The notes under the pieces: generated by a model
The model's database searches: none
Told to the model about the DNA's origin: nothing
The model's input: the letters and a program-made list of their open reading frames with translations, nothing else
Source of the DNA: G965222505 sp965222505
GTDB taxonomy: Bacteria > Bacteroidota > Rhodothermia > Rhodothermales > DATKEJ01
DNA: 64,000 nt
Direction of reading: 5' to 3'
Assembly (NCBI GenBank): GCA_965222505.1
Contig: OZ244956.1
Location: 4,650,001-4,714,000, forward strand
Program-made: the position numbers and the translations under genes
In this document: piece by piece, positions 18,091 through 27,867 of the stretch
How the letters are laid out: each line of letters opens with the position of its first letter
Numbering within the stretch: position 1 is the stretch's first letter

Positions 18091-20931
18091 CTACTCGGTA
18101 CCCCCTACGATCTCATTGAGGCCTTTCAGGATAATTTGTTGTTGGGCCGGATCTTCCACTTCGCCGAGGTGGTGTGCCAGGGTACGCAGCGCTTCCGGTG
18201 ATCCCATCGCTGCGATGCGCTGTACGGTGAAGTCCAGCAGGTTGGGCAGTTTTGCCGAAAGCGCCAGGCGGAGGGCACGGTCCATGTCTACCTCGGCCAT
18301 GGGCTCGGCGGCATACCAGACCATCAGCGGCAGGTTATGGTCGTCGGCATCTTCGGCGTGGGCCATCAGGCCCATCAGCACCGCCCAGCGGTTCTGCGGT
18401 GGTGTGCGTTGCAGGGCACTTGCCAGGTAAAGCCGAACCAGCGGCGAGCCATCTTCACGGGCCATGACGGCAAACTGTGCCAGTGCATTATCGGGTATCG
18501 AACGATCTTCGGCAAGGAGTTGGATGGCCCATCCTCGCACGGTTTCTTGTTCGTCTTTGAGGAGGGTCAGCAGTTCCGCATTGGTCAGTCCTCCCGTCAC
18601 ATGAAGCGTCCAAAGCGCCCGGAGGCGGCGGGTGACATCGTCGTGGTCACGCAGGATGTCCTTCAGGGCGGCGTGGACCTGGGGATCCGGACCTCGCTCT
18701 TGCAGGATGCGCCGGGCATGACGCACATACCAGTCGTTTTCATGCAGTTGCAGGTCTACCAGTTCAGCATTGCTCATTTGTTGTAGATCCACCTGGACCC
18801 ATTGGTCGTCCTTGTAGGTGATCTTGAAGATGCGGCCCAGCGTCTTGTCATGGATGTCCGGGTTGGGGCTATGGCACTGGTTTTTGTCGTACCAGTCGAT
18901 TACATGGACCGAGCCGTCGGGACCATAGCGGAAGTTGAGCATCTGAGACCACGAATCCTGGGCAAAGAGGAAATCGTCTCCATGCCGTCCTACGTATCCG
19001 GAACCGGCGCGTTCAAGGATATCCACGTTGGCCCGGTAGCCGTGGATGTTGTTCATGAAGAGCTGGTTGCGGTATTCGTCCGGCCAGGAGCCTCCCAGAT
19101 AGACCATCGCTCCCGCATGGGCATGGCCGCCCCCGGCTTCATCGGAGCGATGGTTGCCCGCATGTGGCCCTCGTTCGCCCACCCAGTGCACATGGTCTCC
19201 GTGGGTCTTGATATCGTCGTAGATATAGGGGTTAAAATGGTCTCCAGCCTGCCGTTGGTATCGTGCGCCGTCGATGACATGGTACAGGTGCGGGATGACG
19301 CAGGCGGTAATGAAGGGATGCCCGTAGTCGTTGAAGTCGAGCCCCCACGGGTTGCTGGTTCCTTCGGCGAACCGTTCAAACACGTGGCGCGTTGGGTGGA
19401 AGCGCCAGACGCCGCCATTGAGCTGCACGCGTTCTTCTTCCGGTGTGCCGGGTACGCCGACGGCCGAGTGGGTGAAGACGCCGTGGGCGCCATACAGCCA
19501 TCCGTCCGGCCCCCAGCGCAGGCTGTTGAGGACTTCGTGAGTGTCATCGGTGCCCCAGCCGTCGAGTATGACCTCTGGAGGTCCAGCGGGGTGGTCCGTT
19601 CCAGGTTCAATGGGGATGAACAGCAAATAAGGCGCAGCACCTACCCAGACGCCGCCGAAGCCCAGTTCGATACCACTGGCTAGGTTGAGTCCTTCCGTGA
19701 AGACCTTCTGGTGGTCCAGTGTGCCGTCTCCGTTGGTGTCTTCCAGGATCAGGATGCGGTCTCGTCCTTCACCCTCGGGGGCAGGGACGGGGTAGGTGTG
19801 GGCTTCTACCACCCACAGCCGGCCCCGGTCGTCGTGCGTGAAGGCAATGGGGCGGACCACGTCGGGTTCCGAGGCGGCCAGCGTCACGGAAAAGCCTTCG
19901 GGCACCGTCATTGCGCGGGCGGCCTGCTCGGCTGAAAGGCCCGCATGCAGCACGGGGTCGATGGGCGGCATGATAAATATTTCGGACGGATCAAGTTCAT
20001 TCGGGAAGGTGGGCCGTGTGGCATGGAACCGGAAATCGTCGAAGCTGATGTAGGCCCACTGGTTGTCGGGGATGTAGGGGATCTCAGAAACACCTGTTTC
20101 ATTGTCGATGAGGCGGACGTACAGTTCCTGGCCCTGGATGGGTTGCAGGTCGACCACGACGGGCCGCAGGGCCGCATGGTCGTAGCCGGAAATCTCGAAG
20201 AACACCTGATCGTCGGCAGCCTGAACGAGTTCGACGCGGGTATCTTGCAGCGCTCCGCCCGAGACCAGGAAGCTCGCAAAAGGCTGGGTGACGGCGAAGG
20301 GTTCGGAGGTCATTGTGCCGGTGGCCCGGTGCCCATCCCCTTCGCCGCTGCTGGCCCAGAAGGTGCCGTTGTGCCGACTTTGCGTGTCCCCTGTGCGTGC
20401 CAGGACGACGTCGCCTTCGATGGGGGTTGCGCCAAACGCATCGCCGGCTTTAGTCCAGTCCTGGAAGGTGCCGTCCTCAAACCCCAGGTTCAGCGGACGT
20501 CCCGCTTTGATCACGGGTAGCCCTTCGACCACGGCATTGCCTTCCCGAATGAGTTGAAACTTGCCCTCCATGCCGGCGGCCCGGTGGCCGGGGATGGTGC
20601 AGTAGTAGGTGTCGTTTTCGGTGGCTGTGAACGTGATGCTGGTCTGTGTGCCGACGTCGAGTACCTCCGTACTCTTGATGCCTTGTTTCTCCAGTGCAAT
20701 GTCATGGGCCAGCAGTTCGGCGTTGACAATGGTAATACGAACGGTCTCCCCCTTAATGGCCTGGAGCAGTGGGTTGCGGATCCCGTCTATGGCTCCACCG
20801 ACACCTTTGTAACCCAGGATAGAAGATTGCAGCGTGTAGTCGCGGTCTACCTCCTCAGTAGATTGGGCAGGGCTGAGGGAGGGGGCACACAGCATCAACA
20901 GTAGAGCGAAAAAAGAGGGAGAAATCCTCAT
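18091..20931 (-). CDS. Secreted cupredoxin / PVC-type dehydrogenase beta-propeller / HEAT-repeat protein
   Basis: A 946-residue exported protein starting at 20931 (MRISPSFF), where a signal peptide ends in SPAQS; a longer frame was rejected for that reason. Residues about 25-130 form a plastocyanin-like domain with candidate copper ligands in LLAHDIAL (H) and CTIPGHRAAGM (C, H, M). A carbohydrate-binding-like segment follows, then a propeller of the membrane-bound-dehydrogenase type (VPEGFSVTLAASEPDVVRPI, DDRGRLWVVEAHTYP, RWGPDGWLYG). HEAT-like repeats end the protein. Relatives usually finish with a heme-binding CxxCH domain; none is present, and copper rather than heme may serve as the electron partner. 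Substrate unknown. Confidence 0.8.
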   Translation of the reverse strand: MRISPSFFALLLMLCAPSLSPAQSTEEVDRDYTLQSSILGYKGVGGAIDGIRNPLLQAIKGETVRITIVNAELLAHDIALEKQGIKSTEVLDVGTQTSITFTATENDTYYCTIPGHRAAGMEGKFQLIREGNAVVEGLPVIKAGRPLNLGFEDGTFQDWTKAGDAFGATPIEGDVVLARTGDTQSRHNGTFWASSGEGDGHRATGTMTSEPFAVTQPFASFLVSGGALQDTRVELVQAADDQVFFEISGYDHAALRPVVVDLQPIQGQELYVRLIDNETGVSEIPYIPDNQWAYISFDDFRFHATRPTFPNELDPSEIFIMPPIDPVLHAGLSAEQAARAMTVPEGFSVTLAASEPDVVRPIAFTHDDRGRLWVVEAHTYPVPAPEGEGRDRILILEDTNGDGTLDHQKVFTEGLNLASGIELGFGGVWVGAAPYLLFIPIEPGTDHPAGPPEVILDGWGTDDTHEVLNSLRWGPDGWLYGAHGVFTHSAVGVPGTPEEERVQLNGGVWRFHPTRHVFERFAEGTSNPWGLDFNDYGHPFITACVIPHLYHVIDGARYQRQAGDHFNPYIYDDIKTHGDHVHWVGERGPHAGNHRSDEAGGGHAHAGAMVYLGGSWPDEYRNQLFMNNIHGYRANVDILERAGSGYVGRHGDDFLFAQDSWSQMLNFRYGPDGSVHVIDWYDKNQCHSPNPDIHDKTLGRIFKITYKDDQWVQVDLQQMSNAELVDLQLHENDWYVRHARRILQERGPDPQVHAALKDILRDHDDVTRRLRALWTLHVTGGLTNAELLTLLKDEQETVRGWAIQLLAEDRSIPDNALAQFAVMAREDGSPLVRLYLASALQRTPPQNRWAVLMGLMAHAEDADDHNLPLMVWYAAEPMAEVDMDRALRLALSAKLPNLLDFTVQRIAAMGSPEALRTLAHHLGEVEDPAQQQIILKGLNEIVGGTE

Positions 20932-21149
20932 GGAAACGCATGGTTTAGGTGAGAGGACGGCGCATGTGAACAGGCATTCAGTATAGCAGCACCGGAGAAG
21001 AAACTCAACCTCAGGTATGCACATCAATGAAAGATAAAGTAGTCAACCCCTGCCAACCGCGTGTAAAGGCAATATCCAGCCAATGATGCACCGTCGCTTG
21101 ATTTTGGGCCACACTTTATCGTTAGCGCATCAAGACCATTTTTAGGGAT

Positions 21150-21290
21150 TTTTGTACAGTTTTGGATCGGCCCATTGGTGATGAACAGGTCCATGTCTCC
21201 ATCCTGATCGTAATCGGACCAGGCGGAAAAGGCAATAAGCAGACCCGCGGCCCAGGCAAGAAGGGGACAGGATCGCTTTCGGCAAACATA
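21150..21290 (-). pseudogene. Decayed FG-GAP/VCBS (ASPIC/UnbV-type) propeller fragment
   Basis: On the minus strand one frame reads AFSAWSDYDQDGDMDLFITN, the characteristic calcium-loop blade of FG-GAP proteins, and a neighbouring frame continues with DPKLYKNP, the usual next element, implying a frameshift. There is no start or complete gene. The rest of the 20932-21414 gap shows no coding potential beyond this, but has stuttered words (GTGTTGCGTGTTGCGTGATT near 21342-21361) before the sulfatase gene. Confidence 0.5.
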
Positions 21291-21414
21291 CTTTTCAGTA
21301 CGGGGCTAAGTGTGAAATAAATCCACATGTTGTGCACGGAACGTGTTGCGTGTTGCGTGATTGTACCCTTTATTGGACGAAGTGAATCCGTGCATCTCAC
21401 ACCACGCACCACGT

Positions 21415-22920
21415 ATGCACCGTCCCCTGATCTTGCTGCTGTTTATAGGTCTCTCCTGTACTGCCCCTCAAACGTCGCCTCCGCCGCCCAATGTGCTCTT
21501 TATTGCCATTGACGATCTGCGCCCTGAGTTGGGTGCGTATGGCAACACCGTCATCCAGACTCCGCACCTGGATCGGCTGGCGGAAGAAGGGGCCACCTTT
21601 ATGCGGGCCTATGTCCAACAGGCCGTGTGCAATCCCTCGCGGGCCAGTCTCATGACCGGCCTCCGGCCTGACGCCCTGAAGGTGTGGGACTTGCAGACGG
21701 ACTTTCGGGAGACGGTACCGGACGTTGTAACGCTACCTCAGCATTTTATGGCGCACGGCTACCATACGGCCGCCATCGGCAAGATTTACCACAATACCCT
21801 TCCGGACTCGGCCTCCTGGAGCGAAAATAAACTCCACATTGACGGCTATCCATTCGATCCGGATGCCGTCTACCGGGATTCCGCACAGGTTGCTTATCAG
21901 GAAACGCGAAAGCAAAAAATCATCACCGACGGAGATTCGGTGCGGTACATCGACCAACTCGGGCAATGGTACCTGAAAGCCGGTTCGACCGAAGCGCCAG
22001 ATCTGCCGGACAACGCCTACTTCGACGGCGCACAGACTGACGTGGCCGTCGAAAAACTGGCTGAACTCAAACAACGCAACCAGCCCTTCTTTTTTGCCGT
22101 CGGTTACTACCGGCCCCATTTACCCTTCAATGCCCCGAAAAAATACTGGGACCTGTACGATCCGGCCGAAATACCCACGGCAGCAAACCCTGATGTGCCG
22201 GACAACGTGCCGGTTATGGCAATGAACAACATGCGTGAATTGCGGGGGTATACGGATTTCAACGGGGTGCCACACCCCATCGACGGCGGGGTTTCCGAAG
22301 AAGATGCCCGGCGGCTCAAACACGGCTACTACGCCTCGGTGAGTTACATCGATGCCCAGGTGGGCCGGTTGCTGGAGGCCCTGGATGAACTGGGGCTGGC
22401 CGAGAGCACGATCGTCGTGGTCTGGGGCGATCACGGCTGGAAACTTGGCGAACACAACAGTTGGGGCAAGATGACCAATTTTGAGATTGATGCGCATGCC
22501 CCCTGGATGATGCGGGTGCCGGGTCAACAGGGCGGGGTACAGGTGCAAGGTCTGGTGGAATTCATCGACCTCTACCCGACGCTCAGCGAACTGGCCGGTT
22601 TACCAATCCCGGATCATGTGCAGGGCCAGAGTGCCGTGCCACTCCTTGAGGCCCCGAACGCGCCGGGCAAACCGGCTGTTTTTACCCAGTTCCTGCGTGA
22701 AGGTATCTGGATCGCCCCAGACGGCATCGAATACATGGGCTACAGCACCCGTACGGACCAGTATCGATATACCAGATGGGTCAACTGGGAGGCTAAAGCC
22801 CAGGTGGCAGAAGAACTCTATGATCATAATGCCGACCCGGGGGAGACGGTGAATCTTGCGCCCAACCCAGAGTACAGCGCCTTGCTTGATAGTTTGCGTA
22901 CTCTTGCTATTGGTAATTGA
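21415..22920 (+). CDS. Iduronate-2-sulfatase-like exported sulfatase
   Basis: A 501-residue sulfatase. The start at 21415 gives a signal sequence ending near C15 (FIGLSC), consistent with a lipoprotein although the lipobox is imperfect. The formylglycine motif is C72-N-P-S-R, metal ligands are in FIAIDDLRPE and the C-terminal VVWGDHGWKLGEH, and GKIYHN supplies a conserved lysine and histidine. The order and the AIDDLRPELGAYG opening fit the iduronate-2-sulfatase branch, which acts on sulfated polysaccharides. Activation would need a formylglycine-generating enzyme, not seen in the window. The stop codon lies inside a GGTAATTGAGCATTGGTAAT repeat. Confidence 0.85.
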   Translation: MHRPLILLLFIGLSCTAPQTSPPPPNVLFIAIDDLRPELGAYGNTVIQTPHLDRLAEEGATFMRAYVQQAVCNPSRASLMTGLRPDALKVWDLQTDFRETVPDVVTLPQHFMAHGYHTAAIGKIYHNTLPDSASWSENKLHIDGYPFDPDAVYRDSAQVAYQETRKQKIITDGDSVRYIDQLGQWYLKAGSTEAPDLPDNAYFDGAQTDVAVEKLAELKQRNQPFFFAVGYYRPHLPFNAPKKYWDLYDPAEIPTAANPDVPDNVPVMAMNNMRELRGYTDFNGVPHPIDGGVSEEDARRLKHGYYASVSYIDAQVGRLLEALDELGLAESTIVVVWGDHGWKLGEHNSWGKMTNFEIDAHAPWMMRVPGQQGGVQVQGLVEFIDLYPTLSELAGLPIPDHVQGQSAVPLLEAPNAPGKPAVFTQFLREGIWIAPDGIEYMGYSTRTDQYRYTRWVNWEAKAQVAEELYDHNADPGETVNLAPNPEYSALLDSLRTLAIGN

Positions 22921-22960
22921 GCATTGGTAATTTTTGATTTACTTTCCAATCACCAATCAT
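22909..22960. repeat. Stuttering ATTGGTAAT-type repeat across the sulfatase stop codon
   Basis: The words ATTGGTAATT, CATTGGTAATTT and TTTGATTTACTTTCCAATCACCAATC follow each other, giving both direct and inverted copies of an ATTGG(T)(A/G)ATT unit. Related words occur at 1914-1941 and 59458-59501. The repeat contains the sulfatase stop codon. Confidence 0.6.
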
Positions 22961-22989
22961 ACATCTTCTCCTCTTCCATAAGTGCAACA

Positions 22990-23106
22990 TTTTACACCAG
23001 GCGCTACCTCTGCACCATCCCGGTCTTTTTCGCCATCGACATGATCTGGCTGGGGTGGTTGGCGCGAAACCTGTTTCGGGGTACCATCGGGACGCAGTCT
23101 CGTTAG
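22990..23106 (+). pseudogene. N-terminal remnant of a DUF2177-like membrane protein
   Basis: A short frame reads IPVFFAIDMIWLGWLARNLF followed by RGTIGTQSR and a stop. The FxAxDxxWLG words followed by a YxxxIG-like segment resemble the first membrane helix of DUF2177 family proteins, but nothing of the remaining helices follows. It lies between the sulfatase and the DUF885-like gene and is probably a gene relic. Confidence 0.45.
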
Positions 23107-23129
23107 CCGAACATTTAATCCAAATAACC

Positions 23130-24749
23130 ATGCCACACCGCCTACTCCTCGTCTGCATCATTCTGAGTCTTTCTGCCCCGGTTTTCGGGCAACCGGCCAA
23201 CTATGACGAACTGGCCTCGCTGTTTGAGCAATGGCGGGCCTTCCAAAAACCAAACGTGGTGGATGGGGTGCCGGATTACACCGCCGCAGCCATGCAGGCC
23301 CAACATCGGGGGTTGCCCCGGTACCGTGCCCGACTGGCGGCGATCGACACCACCGGCTGGTCCATCGCCCAACGGGTGGATTACCTGCTGGTATGGGCCG
23401 AGATGAATGGCCTCGATTTTGACCATCGGGTCCTGAAACCCTGGGCCAACAACCCGGCCTTCTACGGCATGCTCTATACCTATCAGAGCGACGTACCTGA
23501 ACGGGAAGCCCCCACCATTGAAGGGGCCGTCGAACTCTGGCAGTACGATTTTCCCCTTTCGGTTGAGGATGCCGAAAAACTCAGTGCTCAACTTGCTCCC
23601 ATTCCAAAGATATACGAACAGGCCAAGGTTAACCTGACCGGCAACGGGCAAGACTACTGGACGGGCGCCATCCGCACAATGGGGCAGCAAGCCCAAATCC
23701 TGAACGGCCTGGCCGAACGGGTGACCGGTACGCATGAAGGACTGGACCAAAACATTGCCGCCGCCCATGCTGCGGTTGAAGACCTGATTAAGTGGCTAAA
23801 AGAAACCTTGCCGACCCAAACGGCACCCTCCGGCATCGGCGTGGAAGCGTACGATTGGTACCTCAAAAATGTACACCTCGTCCCGTACACCTGGCATGAA
23901 ATCGAAACCATGCTCGAACGTGAATTGACCCGCGCCCATGCCGCCCTTCGGCTAGAAGAACACCGCAATCGAGACCTGCCCATGCTCTCCCGCGCCGACA
24001 GTCCTGAAGCCTATAAAACTATGATGCGTGAAGGCATTGATGAATACCTGGCCTTTCTGGATGAGCAGGAGATCGTGTCCATGCGCCCCTTCATGAAACA
24101 GGCATTGCTGGAACAGATGGGCTCATTTAGCCCTGCCGAAGGGTTACGCGGCTTCTTCTCGGAAGTGAATTACCGCGATCCCATGCCCATGCGGGCGCAC
24201 CACTACCACTGGTTCGACCTCGCCCGGATGCGGGATGAGCCGCATGCCAGCCCGATTCGGCGTGTGCCGCTGGAATACAACATCTTCGACAGCCGCGCCG
24301 AAGGCATGGCTACCGGCTGGGAAGAGATGGTCATGCACGCCGGTCTGATCGACGACCGGCCCCGTGCCCGCGAACTGATGTGGATCATGCTGGCGCAACG
24401 ATGCGCCCGCGCCCTCGGGGGCATGCGGATGCACGCCAACCGTTACACCATGAAAGAAGCCCGCGAATTTGCCTCCAAATGGACGCCACGCGGTTGGCTC
24501 CCCGCCGACGGCGGTACCATCACAGGTGAGCAACACTTTTATCTCCAACAACCTGCCTACAGCCCGAGCTACGTCATCGGCAAAATCCAGATCGAACACC
24601 TCATGGCTGATTATGCCCTCCAACAGGGCGATGCCTTCACCCTGAAAGGGTTCCTCGACGCTTTCGATGCCGCCGGGGTGATTCCGGTCTCTCTGATTCG
24701 ATGGGAATTGACAGGGCTCGATGATGAAATCAAAACCATTACAGAGTAA
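23130..24749 (+). CDS. Exported DUF885-like protein
   Basis: A 539-residue protein with a signal peptide ending in PVFGQ (start at 23130; the longer frame has no signal sequence at its start). The helical body and C-terminal SPSYVIGKIQIEHLMADYAL resemble DUF885 proteins, a family related to zinc carboxypeptidases. The zinc-binding HExxH helix expected in peptidase members is replaced by GWEEMVMHAG, with a conserved-looking RAEGMATG upstream, so catalysis by the usual mechanism is uncertain. It lies between the sulfatase and the Asp-box propeller gene on the same strand. Confidence 0.65.
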   Translation: MPHRLLLVCIILSLSAPVFGQPANYDELASLFEQWRAFQKPNVVDGVPDYTAAAMQAQHRGLPRYRARLAAIDTTGWSIAQRVDYLLVWAEMNGLDFDHRVLKPWANNPAFYGMLYTYQSDVPEREAPTIEGAVELWQYDFPLSVEDAEKLSAQLAPIPKIYEQAKVNLTGNGQDYWTGAIRTMGQQAQILNGLAERVTGTHEGLDQNIAAAHAAVEDLIKWLKETLPTQTAPSGIGVEAYDWYLKNVHLVPYTWHEIETMLERELTRAHAALRLEEHRNRDLPMLSRADSPEAYKTMMREGIDEYLAFLDEQEIVSMRPFMKQALLEQMGSFSPAEGLRGFFSEVNYRDPMPMRAHHYHWFDLARMRDEPHASPIRRVPLEYNIFDSRAEGMATGWEEMVMHAGLIDDRPRARELMWIMLAQRCARALGGMRMHANRYTMKEAREFASKWTPRGWLPADGGTITGEQHFYLQQPAYSPSYVIGKIQIEHLMADYALQQGDAFTLKGFLDAFDAAGVIPVSLIRWELTGLDDEIKTITE

Positions 24750-24753
24750 TTGA

Positions 24754-24819
24754 GTGCGGGGTGCGGAGTGCGACTCAAGATCAAAACCTGAGTCGCACTC
24801 CGCACCTCGCACCCCGCAC
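24754..24819. terminator. Long GTGCGGAGTGCG hairpin between two genes
   Basis: A left arm at 24754-24777 and a right arm at 24789-24819 are perfect inverted copies except for one extra 7-base CTCGCAC unit in the right arm; the loop is about 11 bases. Each arm is itself a stutter of GTGCGG/GTGCGA words. It could terminate transcription after the DUF885-like gene although no T-run follows. Confidence 0.45.
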
Positions 24820-24837
24820 AAATAATCAAGATCCGAC

Positions 24838-27800
24838 ATGAAACGCTGCGCTATCCTTATTTCCGCCCTGTTATGCCTCGCCGCAACCCCCGTCCCCGCT
24901 CAACCCACCCTGGACATGGAATACCGCCTGATCGGGCCATTCCGGGCGAGCCGGACGGTGGGGGCCGTCGGCATTCCTTCCCAGCCGAATGTATTTTTTA
25001 TGGGCGTCAACAACGGCGGGGTGTGGAAATCCACGGATTACGGGCGGACCTGGGTACCTATTTTCGATGAGGCACCCACAGGGTCGATTGGAGATATTGC
25101 CGTTTCCCCTTCGCATCCCGATGTCTTGTACGTGGGGAGTGGGGAAGGGCTGCACCGGCCTGACCTGGGCGTCGGCGATGGGATCTTTAAATCTACCGAT
25201 GGAGGGGCCACCTGGGCACATGTGGGATTGGGCGATGTACAGCAGGTCGGGCGGCTCATCGTGCATCCGACCAATTCAGACATCGTCTTTGTGGCGGGCC
25301 TCGGGCATCCCTACGGGCCGAATGAAGAACGGGGGGTGTTTCGGACGATGGATGGAGGGGATACCTGGGAAAAGGTCCTCTACATCGACCATAACACCGG
25401 CGCGATTCAGGTGGAATTCGACCCCACCAACCCCGACATCCTCTTTGCCGATCTTTGGGAACACCGCGAAGGGCCGTGGGAAAACGCCAAATTCTCCGGC
25501 CTGAACAGCGGCCTGTATAAATCCACCGACGGCGGCACCACCTGGCGCAAACTCACCGAAGGCTTGCCAACGCCTGAACAGGGCCTCGGCCGTATCGGCG
25601 TAGGCATTGCCCCGAGTAACCCGAACCGCATGTATGCCACCGTCGATGCAGGCGACCTGGGCGGCGTGTACCGCTCCGATGATGCCGGGGAAAGCTGGAC
25701 CCGCGTCCAAACGGACTACCGCATCTGGGGCCGGGGCGGCGATTTTGCCGAAATCCGTGTCCATCCCGAAAACCCGGATGTGGTCTTTTCCGGCAACATC
25801 GCCTCCTACCGCTCGGACGACGGCGGCTTGAGCTGGACCAGCATCAAGGGCGCACCCGGCGGTGACGATTACCACCGCCTCTGGATCAACCCGGAACAGC
25901 CGGACATCATGCTCTTCGCCACAGACCAGGGGGCGACCATCACCGTCAACGGTGGGCAGACCTGGAGTTCCTGGTACAACCAGCCCACGGCACAGCTCTA
26001 CCACGTGACCACCGACAACCAGTTTCCCTACTGGGTCTACGGCGGGCAGCAGGAGAGCGGGGCCATCGGCATCGCGAGCCGGGGCAATGGTGGGCAGATT
26101 TCGTTTCGGGACTGGATCGGGGTGGGAGCCGATGAATACGCCTACATCGCCCCAGATCCCCTGAACCCGCACTTGATCTATGGGGGTCGGGTGGTGCGCT
26201 TCAACAAAAAGACCGGGCAGGCCCAGAACATCGCCCCGGAAGCCGTGCGTTCCGGTAAATACCGCATCCTCCGCACTATGCCGCTGCTGTTCCATCCGGC
26301 CGATCCGACGATGTTGATGTTTGCCACCAACGTCCTGTGGAAAACCCACAACGGCGGGCAAGACTGGGCCATCATCAGCCCGGACCTCTCCAATGAACAA
26401 CCCGATGTGCCGGAGAGCATCGGGTTGTTCACAACACCGGACCTGGCTACCATGCCGCGCCGGGGCGTGATCTATGCCGTAGACGGCTCCCCGCTGGATG
26501 TGCAAACCATCTGGGCGGGTACAGACGATGGCTTGATGCACCTGACCCATGATGGGGGGACCACCTGGACCAACATAACGCCGCCTGAGCTACGTGCCTG
26601 GGACAAGGTCTCGCAGGTCGATGCCGGGCACTTCGACGTGAATACCGCCTACATCGCCATCAACGCGATCCGGCGGAGCGACATGATGCCGTACATCTAC
26701 AAAACCCACGACAGCGGCCAGACCTGGACGCTCATTACCAACGGCCTGCACGAAATGGGGCCGATCAATGTGGTGCGGGAAGATCCCAAACAGCTGGGGT
26801 TGCTGTTCGCCGGGTCCGAACGGGAGGTGTACTACTCCGTGGATGATGGAGAAAACTGGACCTCACTCCGGCTGAACATGCCGCCGAGTTCCATTCGGGA
26901 TCTGGTGGTGCATGAGGATGATCTGGTGATTGGCACGCACGGTCGGTCCATCTGGATTCTGGACAACATCGCGCCCTTGCGGGAATTGGCACAGGTAGGG
27001 GAGACACTGCATCTGTTCAAGCCGCCGCAGGCCACGCGGGTGCGGTGGAATATGTTCTCGGACACGCCCCTGCCGCCCGAGGAACCCACCGGCCAGAACC
27101 CCCCGGACGGGGCCATTCTGGATTACTTCTTGCCGCAGGATGCCGGTCTAGTCCAATTGGAAATCCTGGATGCCGACGGTGGGTTGGTCCGCCGGTACGT
27201 GAGCGATGCCCCACCTGTGGAAATCGACTCCACGTCTTTGCCACACCCCACATACTGGATTCGGCCCGAACAACGGTTGGGGACAGGGGCCGGGCATCAC
27301 CGGTTCGTGTGGGATTTGCGGCACACGCCGCCACCCGGCACGCGGCGGCAGTTTTCCATAGCAGCGGTATACCACAACACGCCGGACGGCCCCCACGGCC
27401 CGTTCGTACACCCAGGTGCCTATATCGTACGGCTCACGGTGGATGGCGAGATCCGAGAGGAAGCCCTGAACGTCCGCCTTGACCCGAGGGTGGAAATCGG
27501 CGAGGAAGGCCTCCAGCTTCAAACCGAGTATTCCATGCGGGCTTACCAGGGATATCTGGTCTTGCAGGAACTCCGCTCCGCCATCGACGCAGCTTTGCAG
27601 GCTCGGGGTGTTACCGAAGCCCGCACCGTCGGGTTAACCGCCCTGCGTGGCGAAGGTCGCCCCGGTGATCCGGACATATTGTACGGCAGCATTTACACCA
27701 CCCCACCGGAAGAAGAAACCGTCGTTGGCTTGCAGCATAAGTTCCTGTTTGTATTGAACATTTTGCAAGGAGCCGATGCCCGTCCGACGACCCAGGCCAT

Positions 27801-27867
27801 GGCCGGGGTACAACAACTGGAAGAAACGCTCAGCGCGCTTCAACGTCGCTGGATCGAGATGGAATGA
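24838..27867 (+). CDS. Large secreted Asp-box (BNR/VPS10-like) propeller protein
   Basis: A 1009-residue exported protein with a signal peptide ending in PVPAQ. At least ten Asp-box words are spread over the first 680 residues: STDYGRTW, STDGGATW, TMDGGDTW, STDGGTTW, SDDAGESW, SDDGGLSW, NGGQTW, HNGGQDW, HDGGTTW, HDSGQTW and VDDGENW. This predicts one or two beta-propellers like those of sortilin/BNR proteins often annotated as glycosyl hydrolases. No sialidase arginine triad could be identified, so an enzymatic role is not claimed. The last 300 residues form an immunoglobulin-like and helical C-terminus. It overlaps the next gene by ATGA. Confidence 0.85.
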   Translation: MKRCAILISALLCLAATPVPAQPTLDMEYRLIGPFRASRTVGAVGIPSQPNVFFMGVNNGGVWKSTDYGRTWVPIFDEAPTGSIGDIAVSPSHPDVLYVGSGEGLHRPDLGVGDGIFKSTDGGATWAHVGLGDVQQVGRLIVHPTNSDIVFVAGLGHPYGPNEERGVFRTMDGGDTWEKVLYIDHNTGAIQVEFDPTNPDILFADLWEHREGPWENAKFSGLNSGLYKSTDGGTTWRKLTEGLPTPEQGLGRIGVGIAPSNPNRMYATVDAGDLGGVYRSDDAGESWTRVQTDYRIWGRGGDFAEIRVHPENPDVVFSGNIASYRSDDGGLSWTSIKGAPGGDDYHRLWINPEQPDIMLFATDQGATITVNGGQTWSSWYNQPTAQLYHVTTDNQFPYWVYGGQQESGAIGIASRGNGGQISFRDWIGVGADEYAYIAPDPLNPHLIYGGRVVRFNKKTGQAQNIAPEAVRSGKYRILRTMPLLFHPADPTMLMFATNVLWKTHNGGQDWAIISPDLSNEQPDVPESIGLFTTPDLATMPRRGVIYAVDGSPLDVQTIWAGTDDGLMHLTHDGGTTWTNITPPELRAWDKVSQVDAGHFDVNTAYIAINAIRRSDMMPYIYKTHDSGQTWTLITNGLHEMGPINVVREDPKQLGLLFAGSEREVYYSVDDGENWTSLRLNMPPSSIRDLVVHEDDLVIGTHGRSIWILDNIAPLRELAQVGETLHLFKPPQATRVRWNMFSDTPLPPEEPTGQNPPDGAILDYFLPQDAGLVQLEILDADGGLVRRYVSDAPPVEIDSTSLPHPTYWIRPEQRLGTGAGHHRFVWDLRHTPPPGTRRQFSIAAVYHNTPDGPHGPFVHPGAYIVRLTVDGEIREEALNVRLDPRVEIGEEGLQLQTEYSMRAYQGYLVLQELRSAIDAALQARGVTEARTVGLTALRGEGRPGDPDILYGSIYTTPPEEETVVGLQHKFLFVLNILQGADARPTTQAMAGVQQLEETLSALQRRWIEME

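Noticed and set aside
24838..27867. Sialidase assignment for the Asp-box protein
   Set aside because: Asp-boxes alone occur in many propellers; the arginine triad and catalytic pair of sialidases were not found.
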